A stretch of 64,000 bases of DNA from Capsicum annuum. Lineage: Eukaryota > Streptophyta > Magnoliopsida > Solanales > Solanaceae. The notes beneath the pieces were generated by a model. That model did not search any database. It had not been told where the DNA came from and saw only the letters and a list, made by a program, of their open reading frames with translations. This document shows positions 1 through 11,663 of this stretch, piece by piece; position 1 is the first letter of the stretch, and every line of letters begins with the position of its first letter. The stretch is taken from NCBI RefSeq assembly GCF_002878395.1, contig NW_025856554.1, forward strand, positions 271,544 to 335,543, given 5' to 3'. A program made the translations under genes and the position numbers.

Positions 1-284
1 TACAAATAGTAATTAGAAATTAAAAAAAAAAAGTATTTCTTCCTGATGTGGAAGTTCAGATTGTGCTACAACCACATAGCATATTGAGATAGAACCTTGG
101 ATTTGATACCAACTATTAGTGGAAACATCAAATAAAAAGAACAAAAGAAAGAACACAAAATTTAATGTGGTTCAAATCGGAATGATCCTACATATACCTG
201 TGAACGACTGCCTTTATATAATTAACCAAGAAAAGGGAGAGATCCCTATTACACCTAAGAGAATTGTTATCTCAACTATCTACC
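1..284 (-). mobile_element. Copia-type LTR end and leader (fragment)
   Basis: On the minus strand, positions 113 to 99 read as a primer-binding site (core TTGGTATCAAATCC) of the kind that matches the 3' end of initiator tRNA-Met. The bases to its right (114 to about 284) have the T-rich end seen in copia LTRs, and 1-98 would be the untranslated leader. No coding sequence is visible and the element leaves the window on the left. The family is inferred from the primer site and the similarity in style to the copia LTR at 56305-56590. Confidence 0.35.
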
Positions 285-502
285 CTTACAACGGATGAAC
301 CATGAATATTTTGGGATTGCTTTACAATGAAGAATGGTCAGTCTTCTCTTGATGACCAAACTTGGTCTCCAAGCACAAAATAAGAAAGGAAAAATAAATA
401 CAAAATTTATCCTCCCCAAAATTTGCTTGGTCACAAAATGTACTTCCTATCCAAGTAAATTGACAAGTATGATTTTCTTCCACATGGATTAGATCCCACA
501 AA
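285..502 (+). repeat. Dispersed repeat R, copy 1
   Basis: This stretch matches 56087-56293 in inverted orientation over about 200 bp with scattered differences. Both copies begin with CTTACAA(C/T)GGATGAAC and share a GAATATTTTGGGATTG-like block and an A-rich block ending in TCCTCC. There is no coding potential. It may be part of a copia LTR, since both copies lie beside copia sequence, but the two copies sit in different orientations relative to the neighbouring primer sites. Confidence 0.45.
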
Positions 503-883
503 AACAAGACTAACTCTTTCAGTAATAAACCCTTTCAAATAAGGGCTGATTGTCTCTATCTCTCTCATGATTCTTGAGGAATTAATAATTCAAACAAATG
601 CTTTTGAAACATGTATATTTCATAAATATTTATTGCTTTAGAATACAAACATTCTAATTATTGATGACATAGGACTAAGTGAAATGCATATGATCAAAAA
701 CTAGAAAAATAAAAGGAGAATGCTTGCAAGAACTACAAGCTAAACAAGCAAATATGATGTATGGATTCATATATATTCAACATTTTGTCATCTTATCAAG
801 AAAAAGAAATTATATCCAACGTCTAGTCCTATATTTGGACAAAAGAAGTGCAAAAGGAGCCATCTAAGCAGAAATCTTACCAG
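503..883. other. Non-coding spacer
   Basis: AT-rich sequence downstream of the F-box remnant, probably its 3' flank. I see no ORF, repeat or RNA gene in it. Confidence 0.5.
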
Positions 884-1690
884 CTAACGACGTCCTTGGT
901 CAGATATTGTTAGAGGGCTAACAAGGCTCTCTAAATAGATTTCTTCTACCTCAACATCAGCATTGTGCTCTAGTTTTCTGGTTGAGCCGTCTATTATCAT
1001 GATAAATGAGGAATTTAAAATTAAAATGTCACCCTTATTTGACTCACAAAAATGCATAGAGAATGTGTAAATGGGTGAAGGAAACAGATATGGCCCAGCA
1101 CGTTGAGGAAATTTGATGGTGAACAGTTTTGTCCAGGAACTGCAATCCTTCAAAATCCATACGTCAGTAGTAGTAGCACCTGAATGACAAGTATAAATCA
1201 GAGAAAGATCTATTCCCATGACTCCCAGTTTGAAATTAGACTTGTCTTGTCCACAAAAGGGAAGTGCCACACTTCCCCACGTCTCGTCTGCTAAGTCAAA
1301 AGAAATGATTTTGGACACAATGTAAGTGCTAATACCAGTGGATGAAGACCAATAAAGCTTCCCGTTGACATATTTACCCAAACGATTAATTAGAAAGATG
1401 CCCTGAAAGTGCTCATGGACTGTCGTCCATGAATCACTCCTCAAACTGTGAATGGTGACCACATGATGGGAGGAATTACGACAGCAACTGATAAATTGAG
1501 CTTTGTAATCATCATGTGACTCATCATATCCAAAACCACATTTGGCAGCTAAAGAGGAACCCCACATCACATATAATTTCTTAGACTTTCTGATGGTGGG
1601 ATTCAATATACATGTCTCCCTTTGATTGAACAGAAAAACGAGTCCATTGGCAGAACCCACTACACAAGCTGATGAAATGGGACAATCCAC
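884..1690 (-). pseudogene. F-box protein, C-terminal F-box-associated domain only (5'-truncated)
   Basis: The 268-codon open frame matches the F-box-associated domain of plant F-box/kelch-type proteins, substrate adaptors of SCF ubiquitin ligases. Visible landmarks are ILNPTIRKSKKL (residues 28-39), FGYDESHDDYK (53-63), YVNGKLYW (107-114), IISFDLADETWGS (128-140) and a GDILILNSS block near the C-terminus. Such proteins are usually 350-400 residues with the F-box in the first 50; that part is absent. The frame opens at GTG, not ATG, with an in-frame TAG four codons upstream, so no start exists. Element D lies 17 bp beyond the break, and once D is removed copia sequence adjoins. The remaining frame is uninterrupted, so the loss may be fairly recent. 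Expression as a functional protein is unlikely. Confidence 0.8.
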
Positions 1691-1707
1691 GCCCCACTAT
1701 TCAAAAA

Positions 1708-4517
1708 TATCACGCCCCAAGCCGAGATGACACGCACCCAATACTATTGCTAGTACGAGCGGACGTTCTATCATATCACATGAGCATACAACTAAAATAA
1801 TGAATAGAGAGGAATCAGTATAAAATAAGATTTCTTAAAAGAGATAGCCTTTCATCAATGTTCATTAATATCACTTCACGTCTGAAGATATATAGTCATG
1901 ATAAATTAGACAAAAAAAATTACAAGATATTTCTAACAACTAAACCAGTCAATGAAGCCTCTAATAAGTACCAATACTAAAAGGAAAGAAAATATAAAGA
2001 AGTCATCATATCTGGTCCAACCTCCTGAGAGAAAAGAGGCTCACCAATGGCATAAGATAGAGCTCCTAACGCTGACCACGGACATGAGAGCCAGAACCTA
2101 TATCATGAAATGATGCAGTGCGAAAGACAGTCAATACGTGGAGTGTATTGGGATGCAAAATAATTTCAGGAGGGTAGTACATTAAGAGAATAGAAATGAC
2201 AATAAAATTCAAATGTAAAAGAAGACAACTGGAAAGGAACAAGAATATAAACTAAATTTATAATTGACCAAATAAGGTAGATTTAATTGCTTTGATTATT
2301 TGTGGGAGAAAGTAGTGAACCGTCATAAACCACCATGTGAGCATATGGAGTCTGATTCGGCCCGATCAGCAAAGTCGTCCTATACCTTGCCGGGCATATG
2401 ACGTGACATGACATAATTTGCTAGAAAGCATTCATGGTTAGCCTTTTTTCAGGACACATAAAAAAAGAGTCACCCGCTTGTGAAATGATCTCTATCCTAT
2501 GTCGGCAAACATAGATTCAGGCATTTGTCATTTATACCTATGCCTTCACGGTCAGCTAACCAACTCCCATGATCGTAATATTATCTTACTAATTCATGTT
2601 CATAGATTAGCCATATTAGTCTCATATTCATAGTTTAGCTACTTTAGGGCTTATGCCTGAGAATTAACCAACTTGAGCTCATATTGGAGATTAATACACC
2701 ATAGACTAATAATCAAGTATTATCATCATTAGGACTCATGGGAGGTAAAATCATAATTCATTAAGTCAAATTAAATCATCAGTAAAGGATTTTCATAACT
2801 TTATCAGGAGTGAGCCTTTGGAATGTACATGTTGTTTTTAGCATAGCTTATGAGTTTGGAGATCATATCTTAAGGTAATAAAGACATTCATGAATTAATT
2901 CGTAGAGCTAGAATTCACACGAATCGTGTTATTTTGTGTCGTGGTTCATAAGAGAGGGATTCTTATGATATTATGGAGATCATGGAAAATTGAAGTCATT
3001 ATAGCATTGTTATCTTCTCTGATTTGTGACCAACGTGCTAGCTTTACTAGGCTCATGTTAATATTTTAGCCTTTTTGTGGGATCACATTGGAATTCAGCA
3101 ACTTTGGTTTCATACATCATGAACAAACGCTTAATATTGTTTTGGTGAGTCATTGAAAGCAACGTCTTGCAGCATCATTATTACAATATTCCAAGTCATA
3201 ACTTCCATAATACTTAATGGAACTAAAGAGGAAATTGAGGGAATCTGGTTGAGCTTCATGGATAACGGTTCATATGAAAACAATAGGAGTTTCATGTCTT
3301 CTTAGAAACAGAATTAACAATTCACCGTATTTAGTTAAAAAAAAAAAGCAACAGGCTAGCCAAATGGGGAACAGATATTAATTTGGAGTGCGTTGCATGT
3401 GTCATAGCCATCCAGAATCGAGATACCATCTAGTTATGGTTGTAACTTTACAAGAACAGTGTATGACGGTTTACTTCTATGGAAACATAAACAAAATATC
3501 TACAACTACTACCTAGAAACACATATGTGAAATGGACAGTCCAAAATGCCAAAGGCAGAACACAAGAAGCCCAAATATTAAGAACAGTTTATGCAGAGTA
3601 TGTGAATGCCATATGGATCGAATGAAATCATATTTTCTTTGAAAGGATAGCTAGAGACTGGAAAGTTTTAATTAGCCAGAAAAAATACCTATATGTGCTG
3701 TGTTAGATCAAATTATAGGGCACAAAACTAGTTACAGTGTACTATGCTAGGCTAGATTAGAAGGATTGATTCAAAGGCTAGTAGTATGGTTTAGCTTTGC
3801 TTGATTCGGTTTTGAGATAGCCAGGAGTGTTCATTGGCAATGGATTTGTAACTCTTGCAGCAACTTGTAGAATAAATATAATTGACATAATATTGAGTAT
3901 CCGTAGAAAAGATTGATGGACAAAGATGTTTTTTTTTTTTAAAATAACTTTCCTTGTAACTTGAGACAGGGGACTCGATTAATGGACTAAGATTTTTAAA
4001 ACTCCTTCCAGCATCATTATTTTGAAAGTAATCATAATTTGAGGAGAAATAAAATCAAGAGAAAACATAAAAGAAATAATCTTACATACCTCAAAACGTT
4101 AGATAATTTAGTTATCGGAAAGGACAAAACTAAGATTGATTCTCGAGCCAATCCTCTTGGATTTCTTTTTTTTTTTGTATGATTGAATTTGAGAGGATAG
4201 CTGGATTTCTAGATGACGAAATAGTTTGTATAAATGTTGGAGAAACTGTAGTTTTTTTTATTGTGTATAATTGAGGAAGGCAGAGAGATTGTAACTGATG
4301 GAGTTTTTAATGTGAGTAAGTGAGGAAAACAGAGAGATTGTAACTGATGGAAAAGTAAAGAACATCTATCTGCTAAAATAAGGTCTACCAGAGGGAAAAC
4401 AAGCGGTTGAATACTGATGAATACAAAGGGATTTAATCACTTGGGGTAAAGGTAAAAAGGAAAGGACGAATTTTCCCTCAAAGGTACTTCACAAGTTATT
4501 AAGTGTGAGATGTTACA
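1708..4517 (-). repeat. Element D 3' LTR (2810 bp)
   Basis: On the minus strand it begins TGTAACATCTCACAC at 4517 and ends GGGGCGTGATA at 1708. It repeats 7751-10566 nearly throughout. It carries a LINE-derived segment at 3353-3706. An A-run near 3337-3347 and a T-run near 3930-3940 flank that segment. Confidence 0.85.
3353..3706 (+). pseudogene. LINE reverse-transcriptase C-terminal (zf-RVT) fragment inside the D 3' LTR
   Basis: The plus-strand frame starting RLAKWGTDINLEC and continuing through VQNAKGRTQEAQI and VYAEYVNAIWIE matches the C-terminal zinc-binding region of plant LINE/RVT-like polyproteins. It has stop codons (for example WIE-stop-NH) and cannot be expressed as a protein. It runs antisense to element D. 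The same segment occurs at the equivalent place in the other LTR, so it was in the LTR before the last round of reverse transcription duplicated it. LTR E of the same family lacks it. Confidence 0.7.
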
Positions 4518-4555
4518 ATATCTCCCCCTTGGAATCATTCGTCCTTGAATGAAGG
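4518..4555 (-). promoter_or_regulatory. Element D polypurine tract and PPT box
   Basis: On the minus strand the bases just before the 3' LTR read GGACGAATGATTCC followed by AAGGGGGAGATAT, then the LTR start. The purine run is the expected primer for plus-strand DNA synthesis. The same box precedes the LTR of elements A and H. Confidence 0.75.
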
Positions 4556-7500
4556 TTATAGACATATGGAAAAAAATCTACGCATAAAAACTAGGGAATG
4601 AGACTTAACGTAGACATGACATAGGACATGGGTTTCAAGGGACATGAACATAACAACTTGAGGCTTGAATTCATTGAAATCATAGGCATGAGACATAGGG
4701 GTATTTTAGTTATTTGATTTGGGTTCACAGAGCATGAAGAACATGATGAAGACTTGGACATAAGTCCCCTTCGATAAGAACTTATATGACATGAAACACT
4801 GGTACAATACACATAGGAATAGGAGCATTTTCACCTCTAATATTGGTAGCCTTAGATCTTAGCAACACCTTTCGAAGCTACATTTTTTCCCTCTGAATAC
4901 CACACTTCATTATTTCCAACTCACATGGACATATACATATACTAAAGTCTGGTTCTAATTTCACATTCTTAAGATATTCAATCCTAACTCAGAGGTAAAA
5001 GATGCCACACCTAAAACAATCATGCTAGTCTAAATTTTAAAATCCTATAATCTATTTCCCCTTTAGGAACATTCATCTTTATTGTTGACTTAATCTTAGT
5101 TTTTTTTCTAAAACATGGCAAAGTATCTCTTGCACCTATAGTTATCTCTATAAGGATACTACTTCTAATCACAGATAAACTACCACCATCGAGTTCTAAT
5201 TAAGAAGTCACAAGTTTCATCACGCATTTACCCAAATAAGTATCAACATGATATCCAAGTCTATCACTATAACCACTTCATGGTATCTTTAAAGTTAACA
5301 CTATATAAAAGAAAAATCTTCCCCGGCATCCCTAGAACCTCTTGACCCACAATTTCATGAGCTCCTACCGGAAGGCACACCATATGATATCATCTTACTG
5401 TTACAAATAGCTAATCGTCATCTCGCAGTTCATCCATACTTATGATCTTAGATGGAACCAGTACACTGCAATCATCATAACAAGGGCCATCTATTCACCT
5501 TCTTCCAAATGATTACGCAGCTGATATCACACAACTATCACCAGAGGACTAGAGAATGGGAATAAAAAATAAAAAAGATACTATTCAATCACTACTAATA
5601 CTTATTGTGACCTTGCTACTTCAGATGAGGCCTTGGAATGAAGCATAATAGGCATGAATACTTCATGTACAAAACACATAAGGTGTGAATAGAGAGTCAT
5701 TCTGGGCATACGAATAACATAGTACAAGCTAAGAACATATCATAAATTATGGTTTCTTAGGACTGAACCTATCGTAAAGCATGTGTTCTTGGATCAGGAA
5801 CAACGTAACATAGAACCTCAATATCTAGAACATTAGTGTAATATTTGGATCGTGGTGTGAAGTTTTTGTTTCCTATTCAATGATTAAAACATGGGCATGA
5901 GTTTGCACATAAAATTTGTATCATAGACATAGGCATGACATGAATACATAAGACATGGATAGATTATCATCTTGGATGAAGTCGAATATGCTAGAACAAG
6001 AACCAATTTTGTGAAAACCCTTACTATCTGTATCTCAAGAACCAATTTTGTTCTTACCCTATCATCTCCCCCTTAGGTCAAAGTCAATGTTTAAAGTATG
6101 CGGACCTATTCATAAGTCTAAGTTATCATCGCCTTACTCCCCTGAATACTATATCTTTAGGTACACAACACTTACTAGGACTTCATCCTGAGATACTTAA
6201 CATTCTCTAAACTTTGCAGTCATCATTTTATAATTTATGCTTTCATTGGTATACATAACCACTTTCTCTATATTTGATCTTCTGTTCATACTCTAGTAAC
6301 ATCACTCCTCTAAATTCTTATCCACCTACTCCAATGGAAATTAAAATGGAACGAAGAATCTCAACATCGTCCACTTATAATACTCTCAATTTAGCTCTCA
6401 AGGGCACCACAGACTACATAAATAGCCTCTCCACCCTTAGAAACCAAAGGGTACTAACTAGGAACACATAGCAATAAATAACTTAGAATCTCATACAACA
6501 ACATACTACCTTGGGTGCACCTTTATTTTTATATAACCTAACGCCCTTCTTTATCTAAGGACTCAACTACAATTTACTGTTTTATGTCTACTCCACTTAT
6601 GTATTACTTTGTAGATTCGCACTATTCCTAAATTATCAAACTTAAGCTCTTCCACACACACACACAAAAAAAATCAAGCCTATTAGATCTATTTTCAAAA
6701 AGTAGTGCTATCACCCTTATACCACCATTCATTCATCATTGTGGTCATCTAAAGCTCAAGCTTAGTGTCAACAAAATATGGATGACAACACTATCAAATA
6801 ATACTAATTCGAACTGTATCTTATACAAAAATAAACAACCACTAGTCTATTCAGTTTTCATGACAACATAGTTGATCTAAATCACACCATTTATCTCATT
6901 GCAGCCTACAAGCACATTCTCCTTCGCGACATTACTATCACTGCTTAGTAACATAAACTTAAGCAATAATAGACTTCTTTCTTAAACCGAGTATACTCCA
7001 AGTTGTCCTAACCAACTATTCCTCCTCTATTAACTATCATAAAATTTTGTAAGTCTTGATACACCCAAGCCAACACCAGAGGACATTCCATCCTATTTCT
7101 CGCTTAATGAAAACATGACTTTTGCTACATACTCAAATCAATCACTATCCCCACTTTAGGTCTTCTACTCTAATGACTTCATATTTCAGATCGAGATTAT
7201 TCTATTACTCATGACTTACCACAAAATATACCAAATAGCAAGATCTCTCGAGTGGCAACACTACCCAAGAATCTGGACACACTCTTCACCACTTAACAGT
7301 GTCATTTAAAATAAGTTTCTGGCGAAGGCCTAGGAAAACGGTTTACTATGTCTCAAAAGCACGATTTATATGAACAAGAGTGTAAGTTTTTTATTTTGAA
7401 CTGGTAGACTCAAATGGACTAATGGGCTACTAAAAAGCCCTTATGCAGCCAGTTAAATTTCTTTTGGCTTTATTTGGGACCAGCTCATGGATAAGGATAT

Positions 7501-7734
7501 GAGTTTCATAACTCCTACCATATTAAAGATGAGTAGATATGGAAATGTGAGGAACACATGAATTAGAGAATTTTTTTGGCACCATATTATTACACGATTT
7601 GGAATCTGAATGAATGAAAAATGTCACCTAAATGGCCAGTAGCCTCCACATTATAAGTGTGCCGCACTTTACACCCATAAAGTGGACTCTACTAGATACG
7701 GATTCACAGACACCCTAGGACACTTGAACTCTGT
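4556..7734 (-). other. Element D internal region, non-coding
   Basis: No conserved retrotransposon domain is visible on either strand; the longest frames are 65-75 codons and unrelated to known families. The stretch from about 6005 to 7734 is repeated in element F (50975-52692), which shows that it is a family-specific interior and not random flank. Confidence 0.7.
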
Positions 7735-7746
7735 GCTCTGATACCA
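7735..7746 (-). promoter_or_regulatory. Element D primer-binding site
   Basis: The minus strand reads TGGTATCAGAGC four bases after the LTR end, the classic complement of the initiator tRNA-Met 3' end. It fixes the direction of the element. Confidence 0.85.
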
Positions 7747-7750
7747 AGTT

Positions 7751-10566
7751 TGTCACACCCCAAGCTGAGACCCTGGACATGACACGCACCCGATACTATT
7801 ACTAGTACGAGCGAACGTTCTAGCATATCACATGAGCATACAACTAAAATAATGAATAGAGAGGAAATAGTAAAAAATAAGATTTCTTAAAGAATGTAGT
7901 CTTTCATCAATATTCATTAATATAACTTAATGTCTGATGATACAATAGTCATGATAGATTAGAAAAAAAAAATTACAAGGTATTTCTAACAACTAAACCA
8001 GTTTGTGAAGCCTCTAATAAGTACCCATACTAAAAGGAAAGAAAATATAAAGAAGTCATTATATCTGGTCCAATCTCCTGATAGGAAAGAGGCTAACCAA
8101 TGGCAGAAGATAGAGATCCTAACGAGGCGCTGACAACCGATATGAGAGATAGAACCTACATCATGAAATGATGTAGCGCCAAAGACAGTCAATATATGGA
8201 ATGTATTGGTAAGAAAAACCATTTCAGAAGGATTGTACATTAAGAGATTAGAAATGACAATAAAATTCAAATGTAAAAGAAGACAACTGCAAGGGAACAA
8301 GAATATAAACTAAATTTATAATTCATCAAATAAGGTAGATTTAATTGCTTTGATTATTTGTGGGAGAAAGTAGTGTACTGTCATAAACCACCTTGTGAGC
8401 ACATGGAGTTTGATCTTGGCCCGATCAGCTAAGCCGTCCTATACCTTACCAGGCGTAGGACGTGACATGACATAATTTGCTAGCAAGCATCCATGGTTAG
8501 CCCCTTTCCGGGACACATAAAACAAAGAGTCATCCGCTTGCAAAATGATCTTTATCCTATGTCGACAAACATAGTTTCAAGAATTTCTCATTTATACCTA
8601 TGCCATCTCGGTCAGCTAACCAACTCCCTTTTGCTCATAATGTTATCTTACTGATTCATGTTCATAGATTAACCATATTAGGCTCATATTAATGGTTAAG
8701 CCACATTAGGGCTCATGCCTGAGAATTAACCAACTTGGGTTCATATTTGAGATTAATAAACCATAGACTCATAATCAAGTATTATCATCATTAGGACTCA
8801 TAGGAGGTAGAATAATAATTCATTAATTCATCAGTGAAGGATTTTCATAACTTTATCAAGAGTGAGCCTTCGGAATGTACATGTTGTTTTTAGCATAGCT
8901 TATGAGTTTGGAGATAATATCTTAAGGTAATAAAGACATTCATGAATTAATTTGTAGAGCTAAAAGTCATATGGATCATGTCATTTTGTGTTGTAGTTCA
9001 TAAGAGAGGTATTTTTATGATATTATCGAGATCATGGAAAATTTGAGTCATTATAGCATTGTTATCTTCGCTGATTTGTGACCAACGTGATAGCTTTACT
9101 AGGATCATTTTAATACTATAGCCTTTTTGTGGGATCACATTGGGATTCAGGAACTTTGGTTTCATACATCATGAACTAACACTCAGTATTGTTTTGGGGA
9201 GTCATTGAAAGCAACGTCTTGCAACATCATTATTAGAATATTCCAAGTCATAACTTCCATAACACTTAATGGAACTAAAGAGGAAATTGAGGGAATCTTG
9301 TTGAGCTTCATGGATCACGATTCGCATGTAAACAATAGGAGTTTCCAGTATGATGTCTTCTTAGAAACAAAATCAAAAATTCACAGTATTTAGTTAAAAG
9401 AAAAGCTACAGGCTAGCCAAATGGGGAACAAATGTTAATTTAGAGTGCATTACATGTGTAATAGTCATCCAGAATTTAGATACCATCTAGTTATGGTTGG
9501 AACTTTGCAAGAACCGTGTATGACAGTTTACTTCGATGGAAACATAAACAAAATATCTATAACTACTACCTGAAAATAAACATGTGAAATGGACTGTCCA
9601 AAATGCCAAAGGTAGAACACAACAAGCCCAAATATTTAGTACAGTTTATGCAGAGTATGTGAATGCCATATGGATCGAAAGAAATCATATGTTCTTTGAA
9701 AGGATGGCAAGAGATTGGAAAGTTTTAATTAGCCAGAGAAAATGCCTATATGTGCTGTGTGAGATCATATTAGGGTGAAAAACTAGTTACAGTGTGCTAT
9801 GCTAGGCTAGATTATAAGGATTGATTCAAGGGCCAGTAGTATGGTTTAGCTTTGCTTGATTCTGTTTCGAGATAGCCAGGAGTGTTCATTGGCTATGGAT
9901 TTGTAACTCTTGTAGCAAATTGTAGAATAAATATAATTCACATAGTATTGAGTATCCATAGAAAAGATTAATGGACCAAGATGTTTTTTTTTAAATAACA
10001 TTCCTGGTAACTTGAGATAGAGGACTCGATTAATGGACTAAGATTTTTAAAACTCCTTCCAGCATCATTATTTTGAAAGTAATCATAATTTAAGGAGAAA
10101 AAAACCCAAGAGAAAACATAAAAGAAATAATCTTACATACCTCAAAATATTAGAGAAGTTGGTTACCTGAAGGGACAAAACTAAGATTGATTCTTGATCC
10201 AATCTTGTTGGATTTCTTTTTTCTTTTTATGATTGAATTTGAGAGGAAAGCTGGATTTCTAGATGATGAAATAGTTTGTATAACTGTTGGAGAAACTACA
10301 GTTTTTTTTATTGTGTGTAATTGAGGAAGGCAGAGAGATTGTAACTGATAGAGTTTTTAATGTGAGTACGTGAGAAAAACCGAGTGATTGTAACTGATGG
10401 AAAAATAAAGAACTTCTATCTGCTGAAATAAGGTCTGCCAGAAGAAAAACAAGCGGTTGAATCTGATGAATAAAAAGGGATTTAATCACTTGGGGTAAAG
10501 GTAAAAAGGAAAGGTCGAATTTTTCCTCAAAGGTACTTCACAAGTTATTGAGTGTGAGATGTTTCA
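7751..10566 (-). repeat. Element D 5' LTR (2816 bp)
   Basis: On the minus strand it begins TGAAACATCTCACAC at 10566 and ends GGGGTGTGACA at 7751. It pairs with 1708-4517 and carries the second copy of the LINE-derived segment. The primer-binding site follows directly. Confidence 0.85.
9410..9778 (+). pseudogene. LINE reverse-transcriptase C-terminal fragment inside the D 5' LTR
   Basis: This is the second copy of the fragment at 3353-3706. Its last 64 codons are open, with VQNAKGRTQQAQIF, VYAEYVNAIWIERN and RDWKVLI visible. Upstream of 9584 the frame is broken by stops. It is antisense to element D and has no start region, so it is a passenger and not a gene. Confidence 0.7.
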
Positions 10567-10571
10567 AAAAA

Positions 10572-11663
10572 GATACAGTTTCTCAGAATCTCCAATGCTC
10601 GTGTACTCGTATGACCCAGTCTCATATTCTATAATGTTGTCTTTTCATCTTTGTATATGCATTAAAAGAGCCAATAGTGGTTTTTCCTTCCAGTGTGTAG
10701 AGTCTAATCTTAAGCTTGGCGGTCAACATGACTAACGAATGTTCAATCACCTTCACAGTTCCTCTTTTGCTCATGTACTTGTAACCTTATTTTTCAAAAG
10801 TACCCAGGGAGATCAAATTCTTCTTTAGATCAGGAGCATGATGGACTTCTGTAATAGTTCTCACAATTCATCATGGTAGCAAACCCTTCCCAAGCCAATG
10901 CCTGCTATTTTACAAGTTGCATTATTTCCCATTACTATAGTTCCTCCACTTTTCTTGTAGTTTCTAAACCAATCTCTTTAAAATGTCATATGTAGAGTAA
11001 AACCAGAGTTTAGCACCCATTTGTTGTCATAAAATCTATTATTGCATGTTTAAGTACATATTCTATTAGAATTATGTACCTGTTCAACTATGAATGCACT
11101 TGCCTTATCTTTAGACTTTATTGTTGGGTAATCTAGTTTAAAGTGCCCCTTCTTGTTGTAGCTCCAGCACTCAAAATCTTTTAGTTTACATGAAACTTTG
11201 ATTTATGCTATGATTTTCTCCGTCCTTGTTGGCTGGTACGACCTCCCACAAAGAGTCCACTAGCTTCATCATCTTTGCCTCCTTCAAAATGCATCTGCAC
11301 ATTATGATAGTTAAGAGCTTTCTGCACTTACTAAATGGTGATAAACTGCATGCTATACATCATTAAATTGTCAGTATCACGATATTTTATGCCAATAAAA
11401 ATGGCAAAGCAGATGCTAGAATCTTCTCATTCTTTAATTTTTGATAGTCTATAAGTCCATGATAAGTTTATTGAATGTATTTTGATGGTCTTGCGTAGAA
11501 GTACCTAACTCCGTCTTAAATGTGCGAAGACGCCATTGTAACAACATCCTTTTTGTTATTGATCAACCCTGATAAAGCCCTTACAACCTATCCCATAACT
11601 ATCTAGAAGTTGCATTGGTACTTGTACTAACTTCATAGAGTATGCTACGTGCAAGGGTGAAGG
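10572..11663 (-). pseudogene. Ty1/copia gag-protease-pre-integrase fragment
   Basis: The minus strand holds, in order, a gag C-terminal stretch with GGKDDEASGLFVGGRTS, a zinc knuckle (11121-11175) reading CWSYNKKGHFKLDY where two of the cysteines have become Tyr, a protease motif WVLNSGFTLHM (10985-11022) where the catalytic Asp is now Asn, and a pre-integrase region with VMGNNATCKIAGIG and KRGTVKVIE. Several stops and shifts interrupt it. It is cut on the right by element C at 11664 and on the left by element D, and before D arrived it abutted the F-box remnant. It is a dead copia copy. Confidence 0.75.

Larger units (their letters stand above)
1708..10566 (-). mobile_element. Element D: non-coding LTR retrotransposon (LARD-like)
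   Basis: Two long direct repeats (1708-4517 and 7751-10566) enclose a 3.2-kb internal region. Read on the minus strand the order is 5' LTR, primer-binding site, internal region, purine tract, 3' LTR. Five A residues flank the element on both sides (1703-1707 and 10567-10571), consistent with a 5-bp target-site duplication, although a run of A is weak evidence. The internal region has no gag or pol motif and only short chance ORFs, so the element could not move by itself. Long LTRs and a non-coding interior are the hallmarks of a large retrotransposon derivative. The two LTRs differ at scattered positions, so insertion is not recent. Elements E and F belong to the same family. Confidence 0.85.

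Noticed and set aside
4591..4812. 73-codon minus-strand ORF at the 3' end of the element D interior
   Set aside because: Ser/Cys-rich chance frame in non-coding interior; no family motif and no upstream start context.
7735..7746. A tRNA-Met gene suggested by the primer-site sequence
   Set aside because: Only the 12-bp complement of the tRNA 3' end is present; no cloverleaf can be formed. The same holds at 44000 and 52693.
7986..8300. 104-codon minus-strand ORF in the D 5' LTR, with a similar frame at 33354-33548 and 53023-53244
   Set aside because: The recurrence only reflects the repeated LTR; the frames are not kept open across the copies and differ in length and ends.
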